Translations under genes and position numbers: made by a program | Assembly: GCA_949126835.1 (NCBI GenBank) | Contig: OX421498.1 | Coordinates: forward strand, 37,811,118 to 37,875,117 | Length of the DNA: 64,000 nt | Source of the DNA: Anisus vortex | Taxonomy: Eukaryota > Mollusca > Gastropoda > Planorbidae | Reading direction: 5' to 3' | Notes under the pieces: model-generated | The model's input: the letters and a program-made list of their open reading frames with translations, nothing else | Databases searched by the model: none | What the model was told of the DNA's origin: nothing | In this document: piece by piece, positions 12,401 through 24,400 of the stretch | How positions within the stretch are numbered: position 1 is the first letter of the stretch | Layout of the letters: each line of letters starts with the position of its first letter

Positions 12401-15400
12401 CACTATTGTGGGTAACACGGGCTCTAGCCATTAGGCAGTCGTAATGTACCGTAGTTCCTCTACTCAACGACCAGCATAGCGTAGCATATCGGCGTGGATT
12501 GAAACTTGGCAGACACAGCACCGAGAAGAGAATAAATTTGGCTCGCTTCCTTTTGAGATTATGCTAAATGAATCGTAACGTCACCTATGGACTTAACCGG
12601 TGAGAGATATGTTGAAAGTTCACAATGAACATGGATTTATAATAAAGTTAGTTTTGAATATAGACCTATATATCTATGTATTTGGGTAATTCTCACTGTT
12701 TTTCCGATTTGTTCGCAATAAAAAAAAATTGAGGGGGCATTTCTTGTCAAATTTTCATATCCGAAAATCATCATTTATTATTACTAGCTGCGCTGACTTA
12801 CTTAATTCCTTTGGTCCTTTGGTCGTGAAACGTAGGGTTCTCCGGCGCACTCGACTTTATCATTAAGCTAAGTGGAATACTTATTGTGTATCATTTTCTA
12901 AGAGAAGATATTCATAAAGGTTCGGATTTTGTTCTCTTTTAAATGTCGACAAAAAAATCTCGGCCGATGACGTGAGACAGTAAGAGAGAGAGAGAGAGAG
13001 AGGGGGGGGGGGAGAGAGAGAGAACAAGCGAAGGTGAATGTGTACTAATTTGTATGAGGGGCGTCAAGGGAAGATATAGAATAAGAGAGATTGATGAAGA
13101 GATCAGAAATTATGAGAGAGAGAGATAGAAATAGAGAGAGAGCGAGAGAAAGATAGAGAGAAAGTGGGGGATGAGCATGAAATCGTATTACACATATTTT
13201 ACCTGGCGCTATGTCATCAGACCAGGGTAAAACAAGACCCCACGGGGGGGGGGGGGGATTCTACATGCCAGGCTGGATGCCAAATAGTGGAAATTCGTAA
13301 GCATTTTTTTGGTGCGCGCCGGTACACACACACACACTCACGACTCATGGGACACAATATTTACACAACTGATCAGATTTACACAGCACAAGCCTATCTG
13401 GGGGTGGGGTGGGGGTATCGATTTGTATGTATAGGCCTACGTTTGTATTTGTTTGTGTGACCTGAATTGGTATTGGAATGAGTATCTGCGTAGATCCACG
13501 GGAAGCACATAAGAAATGAAAGAGAAGAGGGGGGGGGGGGTTAATTCAAAGTGGAGTCATTTTGTGAATCGGCTAATAATTGAGTTTAACTAATAATTGA
13601 GTTTAACTGGAAGAGATGCCAACATTTTTAGCACACATTATAGTAGAATACTGTAAGCATCTTGTATAAAACACAATGGTTAACAATTTTAGGCTTAGAC
13701 TGGAGGAAGAAAGAAGTTAAGGGGCGAGAGTATAATAAATGGAGTGGTCGTGGGAGACAGCGCTAAAGACATCATTTGAAATACAATTTAAACAAAATGA
13801 ACATTCAAAGCGTTACCAACTCTGACTAAACCATTTGGCACAAACTGTACTGTGGGGGCCGTCCGTAACTGATGTCAGGCAATTTTGGTCCATTTTTAGC
13901 CCCCCCCCTCCCCCCCACACCATATTTTCAATTTCAAAATAAGAATGCTGCAATGTGTTAATTTGTACTGTCATTGTCATATAATATTACAATAAACAAT
14001 ATAATTACTCGAGTTAATTTGGCGAAATTTGTTGAAGTGACAAATTTCATTTAAAGTTGCATATTTTTGGATGTCACATTTTGTAAACACACACACACAC
14101 CCTCGTCACGTATCGCCACTAATATATACACACCCCCCTTTTTTTTTTCTTCTTGGTGCGTGACGTCATTTATGGACGGCTCCTTGGAGAGTCAGGTTCA
14201 ATCAGCCGGTGATTGACACACATGTTTTGTGTGTGGTCCAAAACACTTTGATATGAATCAACATGAACATGTATTTATTTTCTCCTTTTTCTGTGTGTTA
14301 GTTTTAGGCTAATTTTCACTTGAATAAAAAATATATATATATATTTACATTTATCTGCAGACCACATGTTTATCAAAGCAGACCAATAATAATTAGCCCT
14401 GTAGATCATTAAACGAGTCAGTCTAAAAATAACTACCAAATAAATTATTACAGTAAATGTTTTCGAAATGCCCCAAATTTCTATAATCCCTACCTTCCGG
14501 AAGCAAAATAGCACTGATTTAAATTACACTTCGTCTAATACTAGGCCTACTTAAGTAGTCCTTGGTACTAACATAGCTGTTGTGTGTTTTTAGAAAGTGT
14601 GTTAGTAATGGTAGGTTGAGGGTGGGCTATAATGTCCGATTGAATGCATTCTGGCATTCCAATAGTAGCCTATGTGGTCTATTGTTTTCATGTGGGTGTG
14701 GGCAATGCCTGCAATTAGGTGGGTGTGTCGGGTTTAATCTGCTTAGGTGTCAGTTGTATGATACAAGTCCTGTTCTTAACTTGAATATGGTGCATTGTTC
14801 TTTGCTGGGAAGGAATTTTGTCTGGTCTCGCTTGTTGGGCATGTTCAATTACAATGAAAATGTAATCACATTATCTAAACATTAGGATTTGCACTGTCAC
14901 ACCCGACACACACATTCTGACGAAAACTCACAGGGATACACACAAGCTGGTATCTTCTATAGCAGGGATCGGGAACCTTTTTGTCTTAGAGAGCCATGGA
15001 TACCACATTTTGAAAAGTAATTCTTTGAGAGTCATATATTATGTTTAAAACTAAAAATTCAAGTAAATGTGTGCATTTTGTGAAATTTCAAAACTAAAAG
15101 TACAATAATTATGTCTCTGAATTCTTCTGATGCTGAACTGCAGTAGACTTTAGCTCATTTGTAGAATAAAATATTGATATGCAATTAATATGTAGATTAA
15201 AAAGTCTAAAAAAAAACAACATTTTTTTAATAATCGAACATTTGTCTGCGAGCAAGATGTAGCAACCAAAGAGCCACATCTGGCTCGCGACCCATGGGTT
15301 CCCGACCCCTGTTCTATAGCAAAAATATTTTTTTAAAATTGGCTTTAAAAGAAAGATAAACACGCCATAGCCTTTAGTTAGATCTATTTCATTACATCTG

Positions 15401-18400
15401 CAATTCACGAATTAAAGATTAATCTTGGGTTATATTATCATTGTGTAAAAAAAAAAAATTAAATTAATTGCACTTTGTTTAACTTTTTGTTCGTAGCTCA
15501 ACAGCTAAGTTAAATAGTAATATATTTAAAGTTACAATCAACTAAATACAAATTTATAAGTAGAAGAAAAGTTTTAAAACCTAAATCTGACAAATCATTT
15601 CTCTGTTTTCCGCCACTAAAATAAATATAGGGCTATTGTTGTGTTTGTTTGTAATTCAGGTTAAGTCAATATGTTAGTTATTGTTCTTTTCTACTGTCTA
15701 AATTATTATAAACGTGTTGTTTTTTTATCTTCATATCATTGTATTAATTTATCCCTAGTACACACACCACGATTTATCGTTGTTTTTGTGGACACCCTGT
15801 ATGAATAATAAAGCAGTTATTTTCCTAGATGGTTTTGTGGCGGAGGAATTGGGGAAGACCGGCGGGGGGAGGGGGGGATAATGTTTAGTAACATATTTTT
15901 TACTTTACGTATTACATTATTTCTGGGCGCCCCATTAACAGCTATACTGGGCAGAGCTTTTATAGTTGTAAGAACCGGTTTGTGCGAAACATCTGCGAAT
16001 TAGTCAGTAGTCGTTATGTGTATATCATTACAGTCAACCTGGGTGTCAGACTGTCAGACCATGAATAATACCAACACAACAAACTAACAAAAAGTCACAC
16101 GCTTTGTTGCGACACACATTGAATAGTGCACCCGCATAACTGTCCACGCGGAGGCGTGAGCGTATTACTTACTTACATCTGTGTCTGAAGCAACAAAAGC
16201 AAGCCGCACTAACTGGATACACGAAAGTTGACACATTAAAAAGGTGTGAATGTGTGTAGGTATTTATGTGTGTGTGTGTGTGTGTGAGCACAATCGCTTA
16301 AGGCTTAGAGCAGTCATGTGCCAGAGGTTGGCAGGCACGGTGGTGGGGGTGTAGATGGTGGGAGTGTCAGCAATGTCAATCTTATTGTTTCCAATCGCTC
16401 TACCCCCCCCCCCCCCCGTCCCCATCCCATCAAACAACACTCTTTTCAACCTCAATGACTGTGGAAAACGTATTCAAACATTAAAGAGGGGAAACAAATT
16501 TGCGGTACACAAAAGAACGATTAACCCTTTCCAACTACTTTTGGTGTGGGTTTTTTTTTGTATCAATCTCTACATGCAAGTCTTTTTTTCCCTCTTTAAC
16601 TAATCACTCGGGGTTCACAAAGAGTTAAATATACAAAGAGAGTAGAAGAAGAAGAAACCACACAATCATTTTGATTATGGAAAGAGGAGAAGAAAAGAAA
16701 GATTTATACAGCAAGTCGGCCTATTAAAAGAGAAAGTAAAAATAACACATGAATTGCTAAGGGAAGAAATACAAAGTTCCGCAACTCTAGCATTGTTGGA
16801 TACGTTTGTGTTTTTTTGGTCTCCGAGACCCGGATGCTAATGATGCTTTTTCATATCTCAAAATCGACCGAAAGCTCATACATAAATGTAGAGCTTCGGA
16901 ACCAATCTGGGCATTGCATTGTGGGAGATCAGTGCCCCACCCCTTCCTTCCCCCACATATCACGATGGACACAAGGTTTTGTGTGTATTCGCGAGCGCGT
17001 GTGTACGGTACGTATATATGCGCCTGAGTGTGCGTGTGTGCGTGCGTGATGACCTGTGTGTGTGCGTGAGCAGGCGGTGTCCGATGCGAAAGGTGACAAT
17101 CACGGACCCCCTCAGACCGTTGGGTAAACACAAGGAGCCGGGGGAACGGCACAAACAGACTAGTCCAAACCGGCAACAGTGGTTTGGTAGTGTAATGACA
17201 AAAGTTTGAACGGAAGGATAAGATGGGGAAGCGACTTAAAAGTGAAAAAGGGGGGTGGGGCGGTGCGGTGGTATAGATTTCGACTTTTAAAATGGCAGTA
17301 ACAATAAGAATAAAAGAAAACTTTGCTTTTCAGTTCAGCCGCTTTTACTTTACCCCAACTAATGTCAACCCAAGTCCGGGGAACAAATCCTAGCATTCAC
17401 CCAAAAACTATCGCTAGAATTAAATAAAAAAAATATAAATTTAGCCAACTAATAGATATAGAAAACCTTTTTTATTTTTATTTACTTATAATCGTTTTTA
17501 TTATCCACTATTTTATTATAATTGTAATATTTTGTACAGCCGTAACATTGATGTAGAAAATAATCAGCTAGACGTTGAAGAAAATGTTAGAAAGATAAAA
17601 TTGGCCGCCACACCAAAAAAAAAAAAAAAACGCTCACCGCCATCAGGTCAATGGACCAGGAAACCCATTGTACGTAGAGCGGGGGTTATTCACCCCTTTC
17701 AGCCCATGGATATTAACTCTAAGGATGCGCATAAGGCGGCTTAAAATTGCACGTAAAGAGGTTAAGTGGCAAGTAATTGAAGGCACTCCCAATGTTTTAA
17801 AATAGAGTTCCTCTCCAAAACATACAAAAAAATCCAGTATAATTTCCACCAGAGCAAGTCTACTTCATTTATGGTACAGTATTCGAAACTGGTGCTTTCT
17901 GTCATATTATTAGTTAGGTAGTATAAGCAGGCATAGCATGTTTTTTTCCGTCATGGATTTCTTAAACCCGTAAAGCAAGAACTCGCACTTTAAAAAAGAA
18001 CATAATATACAGAACACAGACAATATGTACAAAAACACATACGAACAAATTATAAATAGCCATATTTCGCCACGGTGGCTAAACAGTTCGTGTTTTATTC
18101 TGTCCATACATATATATATATTATATGTAAGTTGAAAGAATACAACGGATCTCTATGGAGTGCCTAAAACGTCACGACCACTGCGGATTCGGATGGCGTA
18201 CAGCATGGTCCTGGGTTAGAATCCTAATAAATGACAGGATTTGTCTCCGGGTCTGGAAGATTGTCCGTGAGTCGTTGATGGGTAGCTGACATTAGTTGGG
18301 GCAAAGTAAAGGCTACTGGGCGTTGAGCTGGCCACACAAATCCCTAGTATGTTGTGGTCACATAGAACGGCGAATGCCGTTTCACAGGCCCTATGGATCA

Positions 18401-21400
18401 ATTTGGATTACTTTATATATCGCCACAATATCAACAGGAAAGGTTTACTTTAAATATATTCAGGCCACAAGAATTCAATTAGCAAAAAACCTGGTGTGTC
18501 GAATGTAAACTAAAAAAATAAACAAGACTACGTCTCGCGCGTATTGAAGAACAAAAGTCTAAGACTGTGAAAACAAGAACAAAATAATTGTATTGACTAA
18601 GATCTATATATTGAAAAATACCAACAACTTTGGATTCCCCAGGGAGATGTTTATACGTTGTTGTTGTTGTTGTTCAATTTGTCCTTGAAGCAAAGGGCTG
18701 TCACTTGAGTATTGATTAGATAGAACGTGCCAACTCAGATTTTAACATTAACCCGTAGAATATGTCGGTGTTGACGTACAATGAACAGTTTGAGAAAAAG
18801 GTTACATGTATATGTTACGGCCAAAGCCCGAAGTGCGGCCAGATCGCGATCTGGCCGGCCAGATCGCGCTTTGGCCGACGCGCTTGGCCAATGTCCGATG
18901 TGCTTGAAATTGCTAGTGTTTACGCTACTTTGGCCGGCCACTTCGCGATGTGGCTGGCAATCCCTGGCCAATGTCCGATGTGCTGATACAAGAATGTTCG
19001 GTAGGCGGCACAGGTGTGATGGCGGCTTGCATAAGGTAGCAAGGACAGTGATACATACGCTGTGACGATAATTTTCTGTTCATCTTCTGCTTTTCAGAGA
19101 AAGTCCTGCCGAAGTGGTCACTAATTATCAAGGAAATTAATTATCACACGATTTAGTAAACTATCTACCTGGATAAAAACACTATTTGCGTAATAAATTG
19201 ACTGGATGGTGTCTGTGAGTAGAGGATTGACTTTTGATAATCCACAAAGGTGGTCAGGTCAGGCAGGAGCGACCGTATTTTTATCTAGCCATTGTCTGCG
19301 CGGTCTAAGTATAGTTTCATGTGTTGTATAAACATGGGTGGGGCCGCCAGTCGCAATGACAAAGAGCTTGTTTAATTTTATGATAATAGATAGAGAGGGA
19401 GTGTCAATACTGTACAGGACAGGGCCACCATTGATCTCGTTACCCACATCGACGACCGCGAAAACTCCCTCCCAGCCCCACCCCATTGACGGACCCTCGA
19501 AGCCACAAGCGACCGGAATGTTTGGACAAAGGGATCGGAGACAGACATGTGACTTTAAAGTCCACCCACTCTTTTCTCATTGGTCCATGTTATATTATGT
19601 GGGTAGATCTTCCTTGTTTTAAAAACGCCCCAAACACGACTGTACGCACTTATTAAGTTATTTCCTTTTGGATTTTAGTATTGTAAGACAACTGATGATA
19701 GAGATTGATAATTTACTATAGTAAACTAATTTGACTGTTTTTTTTATTTATTTTAATTAAAGATTGATAATTTACTAATCTATAATAAACAAATTTGACT
19801 GATTTTTTAATTTATTTTAATTAAAGATTGATAATTTACTATATAATAAACTATTTTGACTGATTATGTAATTTAGTATAATTAATAACCAATATAGGCC
19901 TAATGTGATAATTACGGTATATAAACACTCGAAATCTCCTCAAGACCTTCTTAATCGGGCTTTGGCCGATCGCCCCTGGCCATTTCGCGATCTGGCCGGC
20001 CAAGGTCCGAAATCAAGAACAGATCGGGCTTTGGCCGGTCAAATGTGAGGTGATATTGGCCACTTCGCGATCTGGCCGTAACATATACACATTTGAAGGA
20101 GAGTTGCTATACAACTATTACACTGTGAGTTCAGAGTTTTTTTTTTTTTTACAAACGTGTTAATTCTCATTTAATTTATTTGTTTCTATTTACTCGACCT
20201 TATATTGACGTGAGTGAGACAGACGGACAGACAGACTGGGCGAGACAGAGCTAATAAACAAATTAATAGTCGGGCAGACACTAAATCCGACAGTCAGTCC
20301 CGGGTGGGGGTGTGGGAAGGGGCGCGGGCAGGGAATTCACATTAAGTGATTGGCTGAACGCCTCCGCGCCCCCTTAAAAACAGTCTCACCCATTGACCAG
20401 AAGAAAGGGATTTGATTTATATTTCCTTCTATTAGTCCACAGTAGTGAGACGTGGTTGGTCCAGGGGCAGATCGCAGCTTCAATGTAAATAGGGCTCGAA
20501 TCCTTGGTTAGGCGCATGGATTTATTCATTAGTCTCGAAGACTAAATGGTCCCCTCCCCCGCCACGATGGTGAATTAAGTGCGCAGAAGACGTTCATGAA
20601 ATCAAATCATGAATATATTTTTTTAGTTTACCGAAGCTTAAGCTACCTAACTGTAGGATACACATAAGAATAAATAGAGTGGTGCGCAAAATAATGCACA
20701 TAACTGGACAGTAATTGAACGCATGCGAACTGTGGCGTTACTAGGGAGATAAGATGGAGATAAATACGTAGAACTATAAAAAGTCGGAGTACCATCATTA
20801 AAAATGCATATATTTCTTTCCTCTAGTAATCTTTCAATTAATTTTCCTCTTTGGTTTGTATTATGACTTCCCCATATAGGGTTATGGGCATTAAAGTCTC
20901 CCATAAGTATAATTGGAGGTGGGAGTTGTTTAATTAGATCATCTAGTTGAAAATATAGTATTGTATGATCTGGTGGAATATAAATTGAGCATATGGTTAA
21001 TGGTTTTGTTAATGTAAATCTTACTGCCACAGCTTGAATGCAGGTATTTATTTTGATCCTCCTATGTAAAATATTGGATGCTATAAATATGGAAGTACCT
21101 CCGCATGCAATTTTTTTAGAATGAATTTGGTGATAAGCGGTATAGCCACGCAATTCAAATGATTCTGTGTTTAATTTTATTTCCTGTAGACAAATTACTA
21201 TAGGATTTGTCTCAGTTATAATAAGTTGTAGTTCTGGAATATTGTATCTCGATTTAACAATGGCAGATTCAACTCTATTTACGGACTTTACCTGGAGTGT
21301 TTTAGAAAATAATTATGGTTCAGATCATCAGCCTATTCTGCTTACTACCAACTCCAAAATACCAACTCAACAACCATTAACTTGGAACTTTAAAAGAGCA

Positions 21401-24400
21401 GATTGGAATACATTCAAATTAGAATGCGACAGAATACTCTGTCAAATAAATATACATTCTAATGCTCAAGAACAGTATTCAACATTTTTGAAATCATTAT
21501 ATCAAATTTGTGAACGGACTATACCTAAAACAACATATAAAATTAAAAAAAATAGACCATGGTTCACAAACATTTGTAAAGATAGTATTAAAACTAGAAA
21601 TAAACAGCTTAGAATTTTCAAGACCAACCCATCTCCAGAAAACTTGAAAGCCTTTAAAATTGAACGAGCAAAAACCCGACAAGTAATCAGAGAACAGAAA
21701 CGGCTTGCATGGCAAAATTATATTAACAAAATAAATTCAAACACACCCATAACTAATATTTGGAAAATGATTAGAAAAATTAAAGGAAATACAAAAAAAA
21801 GTCAAATTAAACAAATCAAACTGGCTGATGGCACTTATGCAGAAACTACACAAGATATTGCAAATGAAATTGGAAAGACCTTTTCAAAAAATTCATCGTC
21901 TGAAAATTATACAGACTCCTTTAAAAAAATAAAAAGAGAATTAGAAAAAGAAGCTATAAATTTTGAAACAAATATATTTGAATACTACAACTCCCCAATA
22001 TCAATAAATGAGCTTACGCAATGTATTAAAGAAACCAAAAATACTGCACCAGGCCCAGATACAATTCATAATGAGATTATAAGACAGCTACCAACGTTAA
22101 CACTGAAAACTCTATTAAAAATTGTTAATGATCTTTGGCAACAAAATATATTTCCTACGGAATGGAGCAAAGCAATTACCATTCCAATACCTAAAGAGAA
22201 AAAAGATCACACAGATCCAATAAATTACAGACCAATAGCCCTCACAAATTGTTTCTGTAAAATTATGGAAAAAATTGTAAATAAACGCTTAATATATTTT
22301 CTGGAAAGTAATAACTTAATATCAAAGACTCAATGTGGATTTAGAATAAATCATTCAACAACAGATCATCTCATTAGATTAGAAACATTTATTAGAGAAG
22401 CTTTTGTTAGGAAAGAACATGTGATAGCTGTTTTTTTCGATTTAGAAAAGGCGTTTGACACTACATGGAAATATGGAATTTTAAAAGATCTATATTCCTT
22501 AGGTTTAAGAGGAAATTTACCCAAATTTATATCAAACTTTCTAAGCAACCGAACATTCCAAGTAAATATTGGAAATTATTTATCAGATACATTTATTCAA
22601 GAAGAAGGTGTCCCTCAAGGAAGCGTATTGTCGCCTACACTATTTAATATAAAAATAAACAATATCACTGAATGCTTATTACAGAATACAAAATGTTCTC
22701 TATACGTCGATGACTTTGTGATCTATTATAGAGCTAATTGTATGATAGAAATACAGAATCATCTACAACTTCAAATCAATAAAATTCAAGAATGGACCGA
22801 AAAGAATGGATTTAAATTTTCCGCTCAAAAAACAAAAGTAGTGCATTTCTGTCAGATGCACAAAAAACACCCCGACCCTGAACTATACCTTTATAAAAAA
22901 CAGATTCCTGTAACTACTAACGTCAAATTTCTCGGAGTAACATTTGATAGTAAATTAAATTTCCTGCTACATATAAAGGAACTAAAATCCAAGTGTCAAA
23001 AATCCACAAATCTACTGAAAACTTTAGCAAATACAGATTGGGGAGGAGAGAAAAAAAGTCTACTGAAAATATATAGATCACACATTCGATCAAAATTAGA
23101 TTATGGATGTTTAGTATACGGATCAGCAAGAACATCATATCTAAAAATGCTTGATCCTGTACAAAATCAATGTCTACGTCTATGTCTAGGAGCATTTAGA
23201 ACTACTCCATGTACCAGTTTGCAAATAGAAGCAAATGAATCACCACTACAAAATAGAAGACTCAAGCTATCATTACAATATGCACTAAAACTAAAATCCT
23301 TACCGAATAATCCAGCGTATTTATGTGTTTTTCACCCACAAGAAAAAAACAGCTTTACTGAAAACTCAAAATATATACCAACTTTTGGACTTAGAATTGA
23401 AAAAGAAATGATCGAAACTAAAATTGAATTTAGATTTATAAAAAGATATTATATACCAAAAACTCCACCATGGCTTTTTGAAATCCCGCCTATAAACTTA
23501 GAATTAAACCATAGAAATAAAAAGGATCCTTGCATGGATATGTTCCAAGAAGTGCTACAAAAATACCCAAATTATGTACAAATATACACAGACGGATCGA
23601 AAAATGATACAGCGACATCTTCGGTTGCTCTTACCTCAAATACAAGTAAAAAAAGAAAATATAATTCCAGTATCTCAATAAATACTGCAGAGGCTTTAGC
23701 AATATGCCTGGCATTAGACATTGCAGAGGAATCAGAAAACCAAAATTTTGTTATTTTATCCGATTCGTTATCTTGTCTTACTGCTATGGGAAACTGTAAT
23801 ACCAGGAATATATCTGCCTTGGACATTTTGACAAAATACCAATCAATATATGAAAGAGGCAAACGTGTCGTTTTCTGTTGGGTTCCTGGTCATGCAGGGA
23901 TAGATGGAAATGAAAAAGCTGACAGAGAGGCTAAGGCCGCCCTGTTGTTATCAGAGAGTATTATCCCAATACCATATCGAGACTTGAAACCTTTAATAAT
24001 TAAACATGAAAGACAAACATGGAATAACTTCTTGAAAACCGAATGCAATAAACTGCAGTATTTGGAAAATTCAAAAACCTGGCATGATACAGGCCAACTT
24101 GTTCGAAAGGACGCAGTTATTCTCTGCAGACTACATACAGGACATACGAAACTAACACATTCGTTTATCTTAAAACGAGAAATGGCCCCAATGTGTGCTT
24201 TCTGCAATGCCAACTTAACAGTGTCTCACATTTTGTTGGAATGTAACACATTTGATGACATTCGACGTAAATTCTATTACTGTAGAACTCTTCATGAACT
24301 TTTCAGCAAAATTAAACCAAAACATATAATAAACTATATTAAAGACATACAACTGTACAACAAAATCTAAAGATATAAGAACAATAAAATGGATACAAGA

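Noticed and set aside
16787..17209. Overlapping open frames of 64-129 codons on both strands
   Set aside because: They cover TG/CG simple sequence, with no recognisable domain or splice structure.
20647..20750. C-terminal extension of the minus-strand endonuclease frame ([14 protein letters not shown]..)
   Set aside because: It runs through the target-site duplication into host flank. Only the part from 20751 upward is element sequence.
21167..21250. First 28 residues of the plus-strand LINE frame ([13 protein letters not shown]..)
   Set aside because: They are antisense to the inverted endonuclease segment and are not a true N-terminus.
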